A DNA stretch of 43,581 nucleotides from a virus. The translations under genes were made by a program, and so were the position numbers. Every line of letters starts with the position of its first letter. The first letter of the stretch is position 1. Positions 21,352 through 29,075 of this stretch are shown here, piece by piece. The notes beneath the pieces are model-generated. The model saw only the letters and a list, made by a program, of their open reading frames with translations, had not been told where the DNA came from and did no database searches. The stretch spans positions 1-43,581 of IMG/VR virus record IMGVR_UViG_3300005337_000028; one strand, given 5' to 3'.

Positions 21352-22842
21352 ATGTCCGCTGTACTCAGGGAGACTCCGCAAGAGCTATTGGGCGCCGATG
21401 CACTGCGCGCCAATCCCAATGCTCCTGTCATGGTGTGCGCCGATCTGCGCGCGCTGCAATACGCCGACAAGTTAGCAGGCAATATTTACGCCTGTGTGAC
21501 ATGGCATGGTGATTGGCGAAACTACGATTGGTTAGCGCTCACTGATAGAAAAATCTTAGTCTGGTGCGAGGTCTGGCCGCTAGCCGTGCATCTGGCGAGC
21601 AATACGGACAACACGACGAAGATACTGCCGACCGATGTAACGCCCGAGGATTTCGAGGATTACGAGGCGTTCAAGGCTTGGGCTAGGGAGAATGTACGGG
21701 AGTTGACGCGGGAGAATGCCATCAGCGAGCAAGCCAGGATGGATTCAATGCCGCCAGAACCGCCAATAGAGGCTTACGAGGAGGTCCGTGAGATAGCCGA
21801 GACCAAACCCACGGCCACTTACCAAGAGCGCCTTCCAGCCCTCGATTTCGCGGATTACGTCAATTCTTTCGAGTCGCCTGACTACCTGATCGATGGGCTG
21901 CTGATTTCCAGTCGGGTTTACGCGCTGACAGCACTGACTGGACACTGCAAGACTGCCATCGCTACCTACATGGGATTGGCTGTCGCATGCGGTCAGAAGT
22001 TCTCCGGCAGGGATACCGTTGCCAAGCGCGTCCTGTATTTATCCGGGGAAAATGACGAGGATCAGAAGGCCAGAACCATCGCCACATCAACCGAGTTCGG
22101 ATTGCTGCCTGGAATAGGCCAATTTCGCGTCAGAGCCGGTGCGCAAGGCATCGGCAGCCTCATCCCTGAGCTAGACATAGAGTTCGAGGAAAACGGCCCA
22201 TACGGGCTTGTGGTGGTTGATACGAGCGCCGCATTCTTCGGTGGATCGGACGAAATTGACAATGTAGAAGCCAAGCACCACGCCCAGTTCTTCCGCGACA
22301 TAAGCCGGATGCCTGGAAATCCTACCGTTTTGGTGCTTTGCCACCCAACCAAGGCAGCAGGCAAGGATTCCCTATTGCCACGCGGTGGCGGCGCCTTCCT
22401 AAACGATATTGACGGCAACCTGACTGCCTTTCTGCAAGGCGAGCGCGTCACCATGCACCGCTTGGGCAAGTTCCGTGGCCCACCTTTCGAGCCGATGGAC
22501 TTTGCAGTAAAGCCCGTTATCCTCAAGAATTACAAGGATGCCAAGGGTCGTCCCGTCGAGTCCGTAGTCGTTACGCCCATGACAGATTATGACGTTGTCA
22601 AGGCCGAGCATGCTGAGTGGACCGACGAGAACAAACTGATGTACGAAATGCTCCACCATCCGAACAGCAGTTTCACGGACTGGGCAGAAGCGTGTGGATG
22701 GCGTGACAAGAACGGCAACGCGCTCAAGTCAAAGGTTTCCAGGCTGATTGCCGACCTCCATGCCGACAAGCTGGTGGAGAAGGAGCGCAAGAAGTGGATT
22801 TTGACCAACGCTGGCCGGAAGGCTGCTGCCAGCATTACCTAA
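21352..22842 (+). CDS. RepA-type replicative helicase with degenerate TOPRIM-like N-terminus
   Basis: 496 aa. Residues about 24-85 look like an eroded TOPRIM domain: PVMVCADLRALQYADKL stands where active primases have CEGEKAA, and KILVWCEVWP where they have WPDND, so the catalytic acids are missing. Residues about 175-400 are a RepA/DnaB-type ATPase with an altered P-loop (A194-L-T-G-H-C-K200-T201 instead of G....GK), VLYLSGEND, and Walker B VVVD290. The C-terminus (about 415-496) is a winged-helix-like domain (LMYEMLHHPN...KLVEKERKKWILTNAG). It probably unwinds DNA at the origin next to it, together with the free zinc-finger protein. Confidence 0.85.
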   Translation: MSAVLRETPQELLGADALRANPNAPVMVCADLRALQYADKLAGNIYACVTWHGDWRNYDWLALTDRKILVWCEVWPLAVHLASNTDNTTKILPTDVTPEDFEDYEAFKAWARENVRELTRENAISEQARMDSMPPEPPIEAYEEVREIAETKPTATYQERLPALDFADYVNSFESPDYLIDGLLISSRVYALTALTGHCKTAIATYMGLAVACGQKFSGRDTVAKRVLYLSGENDEDQKARTIATSTEFGLLPGIGQFRVRAGAQGIGSLIPELDIEFEENGPYGLVVVDTSAAFFGGSDEIDNVEAKHHAQFFRDISRMPGNPTVLVLCHPTKAAGKDSLLPRGGGAFLNDIDGNLTAFLQGERVTMHRLGKFRGPPFEPMDFAVKPVILKNYKDAKGRPVESVVVTPMTDYDVVKAEHAEWTDENKLMYEMLHHPNSSFTDWAEACGWRDKNGNALKSKVSRLIADLHADKLVEKERKKWILTNAGRKAAASIT

Positions 22843-22852
22843 GGAGCAACAC

Positions 22853-23038
22853 ATGACCAAGCCTGAATACCTCGATGCTGCGGCGCTTGCAGCCTTAACC
22901 GGCATCCTAGCTCGTGAAAGCAACGAGGAGTCAACCATCGGCGCAAGCGGGAGGCTGAATCGCCATCAGATGATAGCCAAGGAAGCCTATGACATTGCGC
23001 AGTACATGCTGATCGAGAGAGACAAGCGCCATCCGTAA
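22853..23038 (+). CDS. Small protein after the helicase
   Basis: 61 aa, AAGGAGC before the ATG. Helical, mildly acidic (YLDAAALAALTGILARES, HQMIAKEAYDIAQYMLIERD). Directly precedes the repeat-rich candidate origin and is the last gene of the rightward early unit. No family recognised. Confidence 0.68.
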   Translation: MTKPEYLDAAALAALTGILARESNEESTIGASGRLNRHQMIAKEAYDIAQYMLIERDKRHP

Positions 23039-23112
23039 TAAAGCACCAAATCAGTGCGAAACGCCTGCTTAGTTCTGTCGTTCCCCCCCGTACCCCCCTT
23101 AAATACGGAAAT

Positions 23113-23270
23113 CGTTCCAGGTCACTATCGTTCCTGGACGATTCCGCTTTGGAACGGTGCATGTATATGATTATATTAAGTTAATTGGAAAATCGTTCCA
23201 AATCGTTCCACCGGAACGGCTGGAACGTTCCTTGGAACGGAGGGGTGTTTCTGGAACGACTTTTGGAACG
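23113..23270. repeat. GGAACG/CGTTCC iteron-like array, candidate replication origin
   Basis: Eleven copies of a 6-base word lie in 158 bases: CGTTCC at 23113, 23129, 23194, 23204 and 23226, and GGAACG at 23151, 23213, 23222, 23234, 23253 and 23265. Most read TGGAACG or CGTTCCA, and several are spaced 9-12 bases apart. GGAACGTTCC at 23222-23231 is a full palindrome. A very AT-rich stretch (about 23160-23190) sits between two groups of sites. Repeats plus an AT-rich unwinding-type segment just after the helicase gene are what a phage origin looks like. Confidence 0.6.
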
Positions 23271-23832
23271 ATTTGTTACTACATTTAAACTGAGTTTTAT
23301 CCGGGTAATAATGTGGAATATTGAACGTGTTCATTTATGCAGCGGGGATCGGTGTTGCATGCCTCCTAGCGCTCTCATTTCACATTGTGAAATGTCGTCC
23401 AAGCGACAATTGGATGGCGCGCTCGGATCGTGGTCCAAGTAGTCCGTGTTGCCTTGCATCCGAACCTCGCCACGCTCGGCAGTTATTCCAGGCACCATTA
23501 GGCACTAGCGGTAGTGTGGTGTGCAGGCGATAATGCGCACTTTAGTGTGCCATGCTCGCAAGTGCCTGATTACAATGGGTTGTTGCAATGCGGCGAATTT
23601 AACATAATGGGTATTATCGTTCATTCAGTTCGTAAGTGCTTACTAACTATGTGGTTGTCATAAACGAATCGGACGGCCTCGCGCGTGCAACCGGTTGGGT
23701 CGGAATCGAAATGGGTCCGGCCCCCGCCTCGGTCGAGGCACCCAACTCTCCCCTCCCCCACCAAAAAAAAGAAAAGTCGCGCGCGCCGAAAAAATTTGAT
23801 ATTCTGCGGGAATTCCTTGCAGGGAGTTGACC
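23271..23832. other. Gene-poor region after the repeat array
   Basis: I see no convincing gene here. Visible structure includes a perfect palindrome ATTTCAC-ATT-GTGAAAT (23377-23393) and AGGCAC at 23490 and 23500, one helical turn apart, with its inverse GTGCCT at 23562. An imperfect inverted repeat GCGCAC...GTGTGC lies near 23536-23550. A GTG-started frame (23636-23830, ending in KKFDILREFLAGS) and a hydrophobic frame near 23321 are possible but lack Shine-Dalgarno sites and read poorly. The region may belong to the origin or hold regulatory sites. Confidence 0.5.
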
Positions 23833-24000
23833 ATGCCGAATTCAGGATGGGTTCCAGATGAGCGCAAGCGTTCTCCGTTCGAGACTGATGCGCAATACGA
23901 CAAGCGCATGAAGGAATTGGACGAACGGGAGAAGCTGTGGCGCGGGTTCTATGAAAGTCTGCCGGTTCGCCGTACCGGTTTTCTAGGGAAGGTAGATTAG
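23833..24000 (+). CDS. 55-aa charged protein
   Basis: ATG at 23833 with AGGGAG six bases upstream; ends at TAG at 24000. The peptide is highly charged (PDERKRSPFETDA, KRMKELDEREKLW) and probably helical in the middle. No known family. It stands at the start of the short block before the terminator at 24726. Confidence 0.6.
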   Translation: MPNSGWVPDERKRSPFETDAQYDKRMKELDEREKLWRGFYESLPVRRTGFLGKVD

Positions 24001-24085
24001 CCATGCCGCCAATCGCCCAAGTTACCGGCCCGCTCTCCTCCGAAATCCCCAATGGAAATGGAGTACATTACTATTTCTGGCGGCA

Positions 24086-24343
24086 TTGCTATTCTGGATG
24101 CCGAGGCCGGTCCAGGCGTGGCCGCGTATCACGATATTTTTCGTAGCCGATCCTGCTGTTGAATGTTTCAACACGCGTCCGACTTACCCGGCGAACGGTT
24201 GCTACGTGAACGGCGGCGATAAGGGATTTCTGATATACATCCGCGATGACATGAGCCTGCCGAAAACGCTGTGCGTGATTAGCCACGAACTAAAGCACGT
24301 CGAGCGCGGGAATTTTCACGAAGGGCCGGATGATTCGTGTTAG
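24086..24343 (+). CDS. Exported HExxH protein, start uncertain
   Basis: 85 aa if the TTG at 24086 is used. The C-terminal half has the zinc-binding motif HELKH (SHELKHVERGNFH) typical of small secreted phage or conjugative proteins with a metalloprotease-like site. The frame stays open upstream to a TAG at 23993 and encodes what looks like a signal peptide (WSTLLFLAALLF...PVQA, cleavage after VQA). Most of that segment is upstream of the first ATG/GTG/TTG. So either a CTG at 24077 is the start, or the gene carries a frameshift. Two Cys residues in the mature part could form a disulfide. Function unknown. Confidence 0.6.
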   Translation: MLFWMPRPVQAWPRITIFFVADPAVECFNTRPTYPANGCYVNGGDKGFLIYIRDDMSLPKTLCVISHELKHVERGNFHEGPDDSC

Positions 24344-24725
24344 TGATTGCACACTGACCTGCAGGTGTGAGAGGATGTGGGTGTTGGCGTGGCGAAAGCT
24401 GCGACCGTACGCGCAGATGACGAGCCAAAAATACGGGTGACATTGGAGTCTGCCGCCAACAGTTTCACCAAGACGCATGCGGATTGTTCCTCCTGGCAGA
24501 GTATGAGCGCGTAGCCTACCCGCGCGTCATAACAGTCCGCAGCCGTGTTGGTGAATGCGCAGGCTGATGCGCACTCACGGATTAAGCGGTGCTGGCCGCC
24601 AGGAATGGCACCAAATGTTGACCGTGCTAGGGTGATGCCCCCAAGCCGACGCCGCATGCAGGAGATCAGCGCCTGCCACCAACTACATGTTTCACCGCCA
24701 AGCCTCGTCACCCTCCTGGTGACTT
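24344..24725. other. 382-base stretch without a convincing gene
   Basis: Several open frames exist on both strands (a 123-aa frame on the minus strand, and a plus frame of about 60 codons ending at 24727), but none has a Shine-Dalgarno site, a recognisable domain or a natural start. Pieces read as protein-like in different plus frames, which might mean a broken gene, or the stretch could be an untranslated RNA ending at the terminator that follows. Confidence 0.4.
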
Positions 24726-24767
24726 AAAGCCCCAGCGTCCTCCTCCGACCGGGGCTTTCTTTTTTTC
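24726..24767 (+). terminator. Rho-independent terminator
   Basis: AAAGCCCC (24726-24733) pairs perfectly with GGGGCTTT (24751-24758) across a 17-base loop and is followed by CTTTTTTTC. It would end rightward transcription of the early or intermediate region before the morphogenesis block. Confidence 0.85.
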
Positions 24768-24820
24768 TGCGGATGTGCGAGAGTTCGTGCCGAGGACGCG
24801 CCCGGTTGGAAGTGGCGGCG

Positions 24821-24837
24821 CTCGGAGAAACTCCGAG
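24821..24837. other. Short perfect hairpin
   Basis: CTCGGAG-AAA-CTCCGAG, a 7-bp stem with a 3-base loop, followed by the repeated words GGCCGG and GGGCCGG. It lies in the 130-base leader between the terminator and the gene at 24897, and may be part of a 5' untranslated region or a processing site. Confidence 0.45.
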
Positions 24838-24896
24838 GCCGGTTCTGGGCCGGTCGGTGCCGCGTTCCTCACCACTCACCCAGACTGGAGAACGAA

Positions 24897-25103
24897 ATGA
24901 ATGCAAAGAAATGCAAGGCATTGCGTACGGTTTATCGCCACAACGTGGCAATCCCAAGCGATTTGAATGGCGATGGTCCGTGGCAGATTGTGAAGAACAT
25001 AGCTATCGCGCTGCGTGAAGGTGCGCGCTATAAATCAATGGCAGCACACGGCTGGAAACCAAAAAGCCTGACTGAATCGCTGATGAGCGGGGTGGCACAA
25101 TGA
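24897..25103 (+). CDS. Small basic protein at head of morphogenesis block
   Basis: 68 aa, GGAGAACG before the ATG. Basic (MNAKKCKALRTVYRHN), with NGDGPWQIVKNIAIALREGARYKSM; mixed alpha/beta. Coupled to the next gene by ATGA overlap. First gene after the terminator. No family recognised. Confidence 0.72.
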   Translation: MNAKKCKALRTVYRHNVAIPSDLNGDGPWQIVKNIAIALREGARYKSMAAHGWKPKSLTESLMSGVAQ

Positions 25104-25513
25104 CCGACTTGATTGAAAGCGAAAAGCCCGCGCCCATGAAATCAAATGTCGAAGGCTTCGATCCTGACGGCATGTACCGCACCGAGCAGTTCACCGACCT
25201 GAAGCACGGGGACCTGTACAAATTCACGCCGGTTAACAAATACGGCATGGTGGATGGTGGCTCCGGTCGCAAGCCGATCTGGAAAAGCAACGTCATGCTC
25301 GTATGGCGCGGTCAGCAGATGGCAGTGCCGTTCGAGATTGACGCCGTGGCGCTGTCGGATGCCATCGAGAAATTCCCCGAAGCTGCGGACAAAGCGGCGC
25401 GTGCCCATGTCGATGCGCTCGAAAAAGTCTCGCTCCAGCAGCAACTGCGCGGCGGTGGCGTGCTGAACGCCGCTGGTCAGCCGATGGGGATTTCGACTAC
25501 GCGGGTGCAGTGA
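25100..25513 (+). CDS. Hypothetical phage protein
   Basis: 137 aa, ATGA overlap. N-terminal half beta-rich (DLKHGDLYKFTPVNKYGMVDGG, SNVMLVWRGQQMAVPFEIDA), then a helix (ALSDAIEKFPEAADKAARA) and a Gly-rich tail. It recalls small proteins upstream of terminases in other podophages but I cannot name it. Confidence 0.75.
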   Translation: MTDLIESEKPAPMKSNVEGFDPDGMYRTEQFTDLKHGDLYKFTPVNKYGMVDGGSGRKPIWKSNVMLVWRGQQMAVPFEIDAVALSDAIEKFPEAADKAARAHVDALEKVSLQQQLRGGGVLNAAGQPMGISTTRVQ

Positions 25514-25776
25514 TGTCGGTGCTTGAGCGCGTAGCACGTCCGCGCACGCCGGAAGAAAAACCGTTTGTCATGCATCCGTGTACGAGTTCGCTGCTCAGTG
25601 CGTACGGCTACAAGCCGGAAACGCTCGAACTGCGCGCCACGTTCAAGGACGGAACCACATGGCGGTATCTCGGCGTGACACCGGAACGATTCCAGGCGTT
25701 CATCGAGGCGCCGTCGAAGGGGAAACACTTCATGCGCGAGATTGCGCGTAAATATCAGAAGGAGGCGGTATTGTGA
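25510..25776 (+). CDS. KTSC-domain protein
   Basis: 88 aa; either the GTG at 25510 (overlapping the previous stop) or the ATG right after it starts translation. The conserved KTSC pattern is visible: SSLLSAYGYKPETLELRATFKDG, then WRYLGVTPERFQAFIEAPSKGKHFMREI. KTSC domains are small beta-rich units of unknown function found in phages and bacteria, sometimes at the ends of nucleic-acid-acting proteins. Here it is a stand-alone domain. Confidence 0.85.
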   Translation: MMSVLERVARPRTPEEKPFVMHPCTSSLLSAYGYKPETLELRATFKDGTTWRYLGVTPERFQAFIEAPSKGKHFMREIARKYQKEAVL

Positions 25777-26030
25777 GCGTCGAATCTCCGAAATTTTCTT
25801 CAATAAAATGCGTGCGTGAGCCACAGAAAACCGTAGTCGAACTGGCGGAAACATTGCTTGAGCAGGCAAAGTCAGGCGATTTGCAATTCCTGTTCGTCGT
25901 TACTTGCGATTTCGATGGGGCTAGTACGAACGCATGGTCGCATAATTGTCTGGTTCGACAAACTGCATTACTCGGTGCCATCGAAAAAGGCAAGATGGCT
26001 TGGTGGTCGGAAGTTATGGAACGCTCTTAA
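25773..26030 (+). CDS. Hypothetical phage protein
   Basis: 85 aa from a GTG overlapping the previous stop (GTGA). Contains KTVVELAETLLEQAKSGDLQ and FVVTCDFDGASTNAW, an alpha/beta pattern with a final helix. This kind of small protein recurs near phage structural modules; no function assigned. Confidence 0.72.
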   Translation: MSVESPKFSSIKCVREPQKTVVELAETLLEQAKSGDLQFLFVVTCDFDGASTNAWSHNCLVRQTALLGAIEKGKMAWWSEVMERS

Positions 26031-26041
26031 GGAGAACAAAA

Positions 26042-26185
26042 ATGCCAATGGCTATCCCTCAGATTCGCTATGTCATGCGCAACGGCGAAAAGGTTCTACA
26101 GCAGCAATGGCGCGACTATGATCCGGTGACGGGTGAACAGATTTTCACGTGGGTTGATGTGGAGACTGTTGAGGAGGAAGAATGA
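26042..26185 (+). CDS. 47-aa protein
   Basis: ATG at 26042 with AAGGAG six bases upstream. Contains IRYVMRNGEKVLQQQWRDYD and an acidic C-terminus ending in four Glu residues. Overlaps the lipoprotein gene by ATGA. No family recognised. Confidence 0.65.
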   Translation: MPMAIPQIRYVMRNGEKVLQQQWRDYDPVTGEQIFTWVDVETVEEEE

Positions 26186-26316
26186 AGAGCGTCCTTATTT
26201 TTGTACTCTGCACGCAACTGTCCGGCTGCTTTATCTTCTTTCCGATACCGAAGTTCAAGACTACGCCGCCGCCTGTCGAGAAGTCGCAACTGAATACGCC
26301 TAGAATGGCGGAATGA
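26182..26316 (+). CDS. Small lipoprotein, candidate o-spanin (Rz1-like)
   Basis: 44 aa, overlapping both neighbours by ATGA. Begins MKSVLIFVLCTQLSGC: a short positive start, hydrophobic core and the lipobox LSGC, so Cys16 should be lipidated after signal peptidase II cleavage. The mature part of about 29 residues is Pro-rich (PIPKFKTTPPPVEK), as in Rz1-type outer-membrane spanins. It lies immediately before the large terminase gene, as do the spanin genes 18.5/18.7 of T7. No i-spanin frame adjoins it, so the assignment is tentative. Confidence 0.65.
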   Translation: MKSVLIFVLCTQLSGCFIFFPIPKFKTTPPPVEKSQLNTPRMAE

Positions 26317-28136
26317 ACTTCAATCTAGCCGAATTCCGTGAATTCTGCGCCGACCTGAAAATCGAGACAAAGGAATTCGGCATCGTTTCGCTAGGCCAGC
26401 AATGGCGCGGAACGCAGGAATATTTCATTCAGGAAGTCGCAAAAGGTTTGGCCGAGGGCGTCCATACGTTCATCGTGCTCAAAGGCCGACAGGTGATGAT
26501 TTCCACCGCCTGTCTAGCGCTAGACCTGTACTGGCATTTCAAGTTCGGGGGCACGTCGGGAACGCTCATCACAGACACCGACGAGAACCGCGAAATGTTC
26601 CGCACCACGCTGACCATGTACGTGGACAGCCTACCGAACAAGTGGAAGCGCCCGATTGGCACGCACAACCGCACGGCCATGACAATCAAGAACCGCAGCC
26701 GTATTTTCTATCAGGTCGCGGGAACGAAAAAAAAGGAAAAGCGCTCGGTCGGCGTCGGCAAGGCGATCAGTTTCATGCACGCCACCGAAGTGTCGAACTG
26801 GGGCGACGAGGGTGCGCTAGCCGACATTAAATCCTCCCTCGCGCAGTCCAATCCGCGCCGCCTGTATCTCTACGAATCGACCGCGCGCGGCTACAATATG
26901 TTCGAGGAAATGTGGCGTACCGCGAAAATGTCTCGCGTGCAGCGCGCCATTTTCATCGGCTGGTGGCGCAATGATTTGTACCGGAAGAAGAAAGGTTCGT
27001 CCGAATACGAAGTCTATTGGGACGGGACGCCTACGCCGGAAGAATCGAAGTGGATGCGCGAGGTTAAGGAACTCTACGACTTCGACATTGACGACGAGCA
27101 ACTAGCGTGGTGGCGCTACATGGGAGCCGAGGAATTGCAGGATCAGGCCAAGCTCATGGAGAACTTCCCGCCGACCGAGGATTACGCGTTTCAGACATCC
27201 GGTTCTAAGTTTTTCACGAACGCAGCGCTGAACGACCGCCGCAAGGTCATCATGGGCAACGGCGGCAGCAATGCGCTGATGTACGATCCATACCGCATCG
27301 TATTCGGTCCCGCGATGCAGGATACCGAACTGATTGATGCCGTCGAGGATCACGCGAGTCTGAAAGTGTGGCAGACGCCAGCGACCAATGGTTACTACGT
27401 GATCGGCGCCGATCCTGCATTCGGATCGACCGAATGGAAGGATCAATTCTGCATCCAGGTATTTCGCGTGTTCGGCGACGGCATGGAGCAGGTTGCCGAG
27501 TACTGCACCATTTCATGCGACACCGAGCGGTTCGCGTGGGCGCTGCTCTACCTCGCTGGTCTGTACAGCAACGGTGCGCCGCAAGTGAACATCATGATGA
27601 TTATGGAAATCAACGGCCCCGGCGCGCTGGTGTGGGACTACATCAAAAAAGCACAGTCGCTGGTCGGCCATATCGAAGGCTTGGACCCACGCATTACCCA
27701 GATTTGCGCGAACATCCAGAACTATCTCTACCATCGCGCTGACAGTGTAGGCGGTGGATACGCCTACCACTGGAAAACCACGACCGCAACAAAGGAAATC
27801 ATGATGAGCGCGTACCGTGACGGCTTCGAGCGCTCACTGATTACCGTGAACTCGCTGCAACTTCTAGAGGAAATGAAAAAGGTCGAGCGCAACGAGGGGA
27901 AAATCGAAGCGCCGGGCCGCTCCAAGGACGACCGCGTGGTTGCCGCCGCACTTGCCACGATGGCATGGCGCGAATGGATGCAGGTGCGACTTGCCCACAG
28001 CGGCGTCACGCGCGCACGCCAAAATGAACCGCCGAAAACCGGTCCGACCTCCGCACTTGGCCGAAATGTCTACGCGCACCTGACTAATCGTGTCGGCATG
28101 CACGATATCAGCAAGATTCCGCGTCCAGTCGTCTGA
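26313..28136 (+). CDS. terL: Terminase large subunit
   Basis: 607 aa. ATPase part: the P-loop-like KGRQVMIST (K57-R59-S64) of terminases lacking a classic Walker A, followed by GTSGTLITDTDENREMF and ISFMHATEVSNW as the Walker B region. Nuclease part: RNase H-like acids D367 in VIGADPAFG, E432 in MIMEINGPG and D539/D540 in SKDDRVVAAAL. The protein cuts concatemers and pumps DNA into the prohead. Start overlaps the lipoprotein stop. It leads the packaging and head genes, with portal two genes downstream. Confidence 0.95.
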   Translation: MNFNLAEFREFCADLKIETKEFGIVSLGQQWRGTQEYFIQEVAKGLAEGVHTFIVLKGRQVMISTACLALDLYWHFKFGGTSGTLITDTDENREMFRTTLTMYVDSLPNKWKRPIGTHNRTAMTIKNRSRIFYQVAGTKKKEKRSVGVGKAISFMHATEVSNWGDEGALADIKSSLAQSNPRRLYLYESTARGYNMFEEMWRTAKMSRVQRAIFIGWWRNDLYRKKKGSSEYEVYWDGTPTPEESKWMREVKELYDFDIDDEQLAWWRYMGAEELQDQAKLMENFPPTEDYAFQTSGSKFFTNAALNDRRKVIMGNGGSNALMYDPYRIVFGPAMQDTELIDAVEDHASLKVWQTPATNGYYVIGADPAFGSTEWKDQFCIQVFRVFGDGMEQVAEYCTISCDTERFAWALLYLAGLYSNGAPQVNIMMIMEINGPGALVWDYIKKAQSLVGHIEGLDPRITQICANIQNYLYHRADSVGGGYAYHWKTTTATKEIMMSAYRDGFERSLITVNSLQLLEEMKKVERNEGKIEAPGRSKDDRVVAAALATMAWREWMQVRLAHSGVTRARQNEPPKTGPTSALGRNVYAHLTNRVGMHDISKIPRPVV

Positions 28137-28552
28137 TGGAAACGCAAACCGTTATGTCGGAGGATGATCTGCGCCGCTGGTTGCGGGGTCACGTCAAGCG
28201 CGGACAGGGTGCGCATGCGGGTAAGGAGGATCGAGAATTACCCACCCTCGCCATGCTGCGCGCTATCGGCTGGAATGTGCATCAGGATTTTTATAAATGG
28301 CTGAACGGGAAGATGCCGATTCCAGAAAGGCATCAGCGCGCATTGACTAGGTTCGCTCGCGCATGGGACGCTGGGCTGCTGATGTTTGAAAAAAAAGGCA
28401 TGAAGCGCGAACTGAAGCGCCGCACCGAACCGAAGCGCATGCCACCGAAGTTCCATATCCAGATAGACAACAAGGGCGCGCGGCTGCAATTGGTGGGGCG
28501 ACTGTCGGCTCCGACGCGGCTGGCCCCGATGATTGACAGAAAACAGAAGTGA
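28136..28552 (+). CDS. Basic protein after terminase, possible DNA-binding
   Basis: 138 aa; the ATG shares one base with the terminase TGA. Very basic (many Arg/Lys), with a helical N-terminal half (DDLRRWLRGHVKRGQG, YKWLNGKMPIPERHQRALTRFA) that has the look of a Cro/helix-turn-helix-type domain, and a C-terminal basic tail. It might be a small terminase or a late regulator. Function not established. Confidence 0.75.
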   Translation: METQTVMSEDDLRRWLRGHVKRGQGAHAGKEDRELPTLAMLRAIGWNVHQDFYKWLNGKMPIPERHQRALTRFARAWDAGLLMFEKKGMKRELKRRTEPKRMPPKFHIQIDNKGARLQLVGRLSAPTRLAPMIDRKQK

Positions 28553-28568
28553 AGGCACACTAACTTTT

Positions 28569-29075
28569 ATGGGCATCATCAAGGAATTTTCTTGCAAAGG
28601 TCACGGGCCATTTGAGGCCGAGGAGCCTATATGCCCGCGTGGCTGCACAGCCGGAGTCTCGCGGCAGTTCCGCACGCCTACCAGCATCAGCACCGGAGGC
28701 CGCACACGCGGTATCGATCAGTCACTTGAGCGAATCGCCAAGGAATTTGGCCTGTCGGACATGAATAATCACGGCGGGACTACTGCGGCGCGCGTAGCCA
28801 ATCCAAAACAAGCGCAATTTGCCGCTGCCCAAGAGGCAATTCGTAGAAAATACCCGAAACCTTGGGGAACAGTGCCGACTGGCGGAAAATATGAGGTCGG
28901 CGCAGGTGTTATTGCTGGAAACGGACCCGGCGCACTCGGTGCGTTGGCGCAGCATGGCGCGAGCGGCGCCGTAGATGTGAAAGGGATGATGGATACATTC
29001 CCAAAACGTCAGGTTGAAAAGATCATTTCCAAGAGTGATGCAGAAATCACCGCCAAGGCGATGAAAGCAGCATGA
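28569..29075 (+). CDS. Hypothetical protein with N-terminal zinc-binding segment
   Basis: 168 aa from the ATG at 28569. The start (FSCKGHGPFEAEEPICPRGC) has a CxGH...CxxxC arrangement typical of a small zinc ribbon. The rest is Gly/Ala-rich and basic, with AGNGPGALGALAQHGASG and a helical C-terminus. It overlaps the portal gene by ATGA. Proteins of this type sit between terminase and portal in related podophages; function unknown. Confidence 0.75.
   Translation: MGIIKEFSCKGHGPFEAEEPICPRGCTAGVSRQFRTPTSISTGGRTRGIDQSLERIAKEFGLSDMNNHGGTTAARVANPKQAQFAAAQEAIRRKYPKPWGTVPTGGKYEVGAGVIAGNGPGALGALAQHGASGAVDVKGMMDTFPKRQVEKIISKSDAEITAKAMKAA

Noticed and set aside
23321-23533. A 70-codon frame with a hydrophobic start on the plus strand
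   Set aside because: Begins from a TTG without a ribosome site, and the second half (Arg/Pro/Ser/Cys) does not look like protein; it also overlaps the palindrome at 23377.
23680-23780. Transposon or insertion-sequence remnant suggested by the GC-rich run before the A-rich tract
   Set aside because: No transposase fragment, inverted ends or target duplication could be found.
24340-24711. A 123-codon open frame on the minus strand
   Set aside because: No Shine-Dalgarno, odd composition (many Cys/Arg/Ser), opposite to all neighbouring genes and running into the exported-protein gene; read as chance.
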